From: JANWYT01 sp034437555
GTDB lineage: Bacteria > Chloroflexota > Anaerolineae > Aggregatilineales > Phototrophicaceae
Length of the DNA: 64,000 nt
Direction: 5' to 3'
Assembly: GCA_034437555.1 (NCBI GenBank)
Contig: DAOTTQ010000029.1
Location: 62,001 to 126,000 of the forward strand
Positions 62,714 through 64,000 of the stretch are shown in pieces. Both the position numbers and the translations under genes were made by a program. Every line of letters starts with the position of its first letter. The stretch's first letter is position 1. The notes under the pieces are model-generated. The model saw only the letters and a program-made list of their open reading frames with translations, searched no databases and had not been told where the DNA came from.

Positions 62714-63978
62714 GATTTCCTCGTTGTGATGGTTTGAATGTCTCTAAGTAATTTTACTCTCAATCTGTCTCCTGCTTCAACCACTACTACCCCTTCAGGG
62801 ACAATCATCAGTCCATCTGCTATGACCATTGACAGGAGCGCGCCAGAGCTTTGCGTGCCACTAAGGGTTGCAAGATAACGCCCATTGTCCTCAATAAGTC
62901 TTACACGAAGGTAACTTCTTCTGCCGTCCGACGTGATGCTTTCGGCGAGGGTGGCGGTGATGAATTGGGCGTTATCGGGCTTGGATTGCATGGCAAGAAT
63001 AACGGGGCGCACAAAAATATCAAACGTAATGAGCGCGGAAACAGGATTGCCTGGTAGCCCAAAGAAGGGAATGTTTGCCAGTGTGCCAAATGCAAGCGGT
63101 TTGCCAGGGCGAAAGTTAATCTTCCAGAAGCCCACTTGCCCCAATTCGGCAAGCACTTGGCGCGTATAATCGGCTGTGCCGACAGAAACGCCTGCGGTGC
63201 TGACAATCAGGTCGGGGGATAAGTTAATGGCGTCCTGGAAGGTTTGACGTACATCCTCTGGCGTGTCTTTGGCAATCGGTAGGATGATAGGTTCTCCCAT
63301 CACTTCGCGTACGCTGGCAGCTAGGGCGAAACTGTTGGCATCGTAAATTTTGCCCTCTATCAGTGGGGTGGGTGGGTGTAATAACTCATCGCCACTGGTA
63401 AGGATGACGACTACAGGAGGCGTGAAAACGGGTGCTTCGGCAAAGCCAAGTGATGCCAGAACGCCAATATCGGCGGGGCGAAGTATATGCCCTTTGGATA
63501 AAACCGTTTGCCCTGTGCGGATGTTTTCGCCAATGGGGCGGATATTATCGCCTTCACCTGCTACACCCACAAACGTTACATAAGCGGGCAGTGGGGCATC
63601 GGGCGTGCTTTGCCATGTGCTATCGGTGTCTTCTACGGGTACAACAGCGGTTGCCCCTTTTGGGAGGGGTGCGCCTGTCATAATTCGCGCACAAGTGCCA
63701 CGCTCAAGCGGCTGTTTTGGAAATGAGCCAGCAAAAATATCAGCGGTGACGCGCAATGTAACAGGGTTTTCTGGGGTGGCTTGTGCTAAGTCTTCTGTGA
63801 TGACTGCATAGCCATCCATGCTAGAATTTGCAAAAGGAGGTAAGTTAAAAGGCGCGTTTATATCTTCGGCAAGCGTTAAATGAAGGCAGTTCACTAGGGA
63901 ACGGCGTTTGGTGATGGGCTGTGGTATTTGGGATAAAATGTGCTGGAGTGCATCATCAACATTCATGAGTTCTGCCAT
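62710..63978 (-). CDS. moeA: Molybdopterin molybdenumtransferase MoeA
   Basis: A 422-residue enzyme that inserts molybdate into adenylated molybdopterin. Recognisable segments: SSMDGYAV (near residue 53), MTGAPLPKGATAVV, GDNIRPIGENI and the active-site STAGVSVGTADYT with Asp, then FFGLPGNPVSALI. The C-terminal beta domain (about 345-422) is complete. AAAGGA lies nine bases upstream of the start at 63978, so the gene appears complete in the window. It can serve the molybdenum hydroxylase at 385-4585, though it lies 58 kb away. Confidence 0.94.
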   Translation of the reverse strand: MAELMNVDDALQHILSQIPQPITKRRSLVNCLHLTLAEDINAPFNLPPFANSSMDGYAVITEDLAQATPENPVTLRVTADIFAGSFPKQPLERGTCARIMTGAPLPKGATAVVPVEDTDSTWQSTPDAPLPAYVTFVGVAGEGDNIRPIGENIRTGQTVLSKGHILRPADIGVLASLGFAEAPVFTPPVVVILTSGDELLHPPTPLIEGKIYDANSFALAASVREVMGEPIILPIAKDTPEDVRQTFQDAINLSPDLIVSTAGVSVGTADYTRQVLAELGQVGFWKINFRPGKPLAFGTLANIPFFGLPGNPVSALITFDIFVRPVILAMQSKPDNAQFITATLAESITSDGRRSYLRVRLIEDNGRYLATLSGTQSSGALLSMVIADGLMIVPEGVVVVEAGDRLRVKLLRDIQTITTRKS

Positions 63979-64000
63979 AATGGAGTGTCCTTTGGCGTGA

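Noticed and set aside
1..64000. CRISPR arrays, insertion sequences, integrases, phage genes
   Set aside because: No regularly spaced repeats, transposase motifs, terminal inverted repeats or phage structural genes were seen.

Overview
The window reads as a chromosomal stretch of a free-living bacterium with moderate GC content, most likely a member of the Chloroflexota (Anaerolineae-like). This placement is inferred from the gene set and style: secreted proteins with Thr/Pro-rich linkers, a Rex redox repressor, Ykn/MacAB-type exporters, many Rossmann/epimerase genes, no lipopolysaccharide or outer-membrane genes, and metabolism typical of that phylum. A 16S or marker-protein tree would be needed to confirm it. 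No rRNA, insertion sequence, phage, integrase or CRISPR array was seen. Genes are tightly packed and no gene-free stretch exceeds about 300 bases (the longest, 22707-22998, holds two divergent promoters).

Layout. 1-367: tail of a metallophosphoesterase. 385-5975: a molybdenum-hydroxylase locus (fused FAD/2Fe-2S subunit, small membrane protein, molybdopterin subunit, YqeC-MocA fusion for cofactor maturation). 5980-8217 (minus): two-RCK potassium channel plus a small coiled-coil protein. 8383-12630: purine nucleoside phosphorylase, a membrane protein, a DUF2520 dehydrogenase, panB, panC. 12672-15051 (minus): fabF-fabH. 15241-20050: epimerase, GNAT acyltransferase, enolase-superfamily racemase/OSB synthase, proC, threonine deaminase. 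20140-22706 (minus): proline dehydrogenase and P5C dehydrogenase. 22999-27703: F1-ATPase genes atpA-atpG-atpD-atpC, without the Fo or delta genes, and with a gamma subunit carrying a C-terminal helix-hairpin-helix domain. 27834-30055: an MreB-like protein with altered nucleotide motifs and a polytopic membrane protein. 30059-30694 (minus): rex. 30807-38308: two HlyD/MacA adaptors, an ABC ATPase, two MacB permeases, an unknown gene and a GbsR/MarR regulator. 38367-38448: tRNA-Leu(UAG). 38584-41989: tig-clpP-clpX. 42031-49401: MBL hydrolase, AAA ATPase plus degenerate receiver, epimerase, obg, nadD, tandem solute-binding protein. 49385-51257 (minus): two DMT transporters. 51421-53585: superoxide dismutase and fumarase. 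53666-61459: a cell-envelope/secretome block (LysM L,D-transpeptidase, PD40 propeller protein, M23 peptidase, large PPC-domain protein, lipoprotein). 61498-62187: S1-domain protein. 62234-63978 (minus): moeA and VKOR.

How it fits together. The molybdenum hydroxylase needs molybdopterin cofactor, and moeA lies at the other end of the window. Proline, threonine and possibly D-amino-acid catabolism (15-23 kb) feed respiration, and the adjacent F1-ATPase promoter carries a sequence resembling a Rex operator; rex itself is in the window. Trigger factor with ClpXP is the usual protein folding/degradation unit. Many operons end in clear intrinsic terminators with similar GGGGCAT/ATGCCCC-type stems.

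The most unusual observations are the gamma-subunit/HhH fusion, the MreB with substituted catalytic motifs, an uncharacterised AAA ATPase paired with a degenerate receiver, and a hairpin between a Shine-Dalgarno and the clpP start codon.
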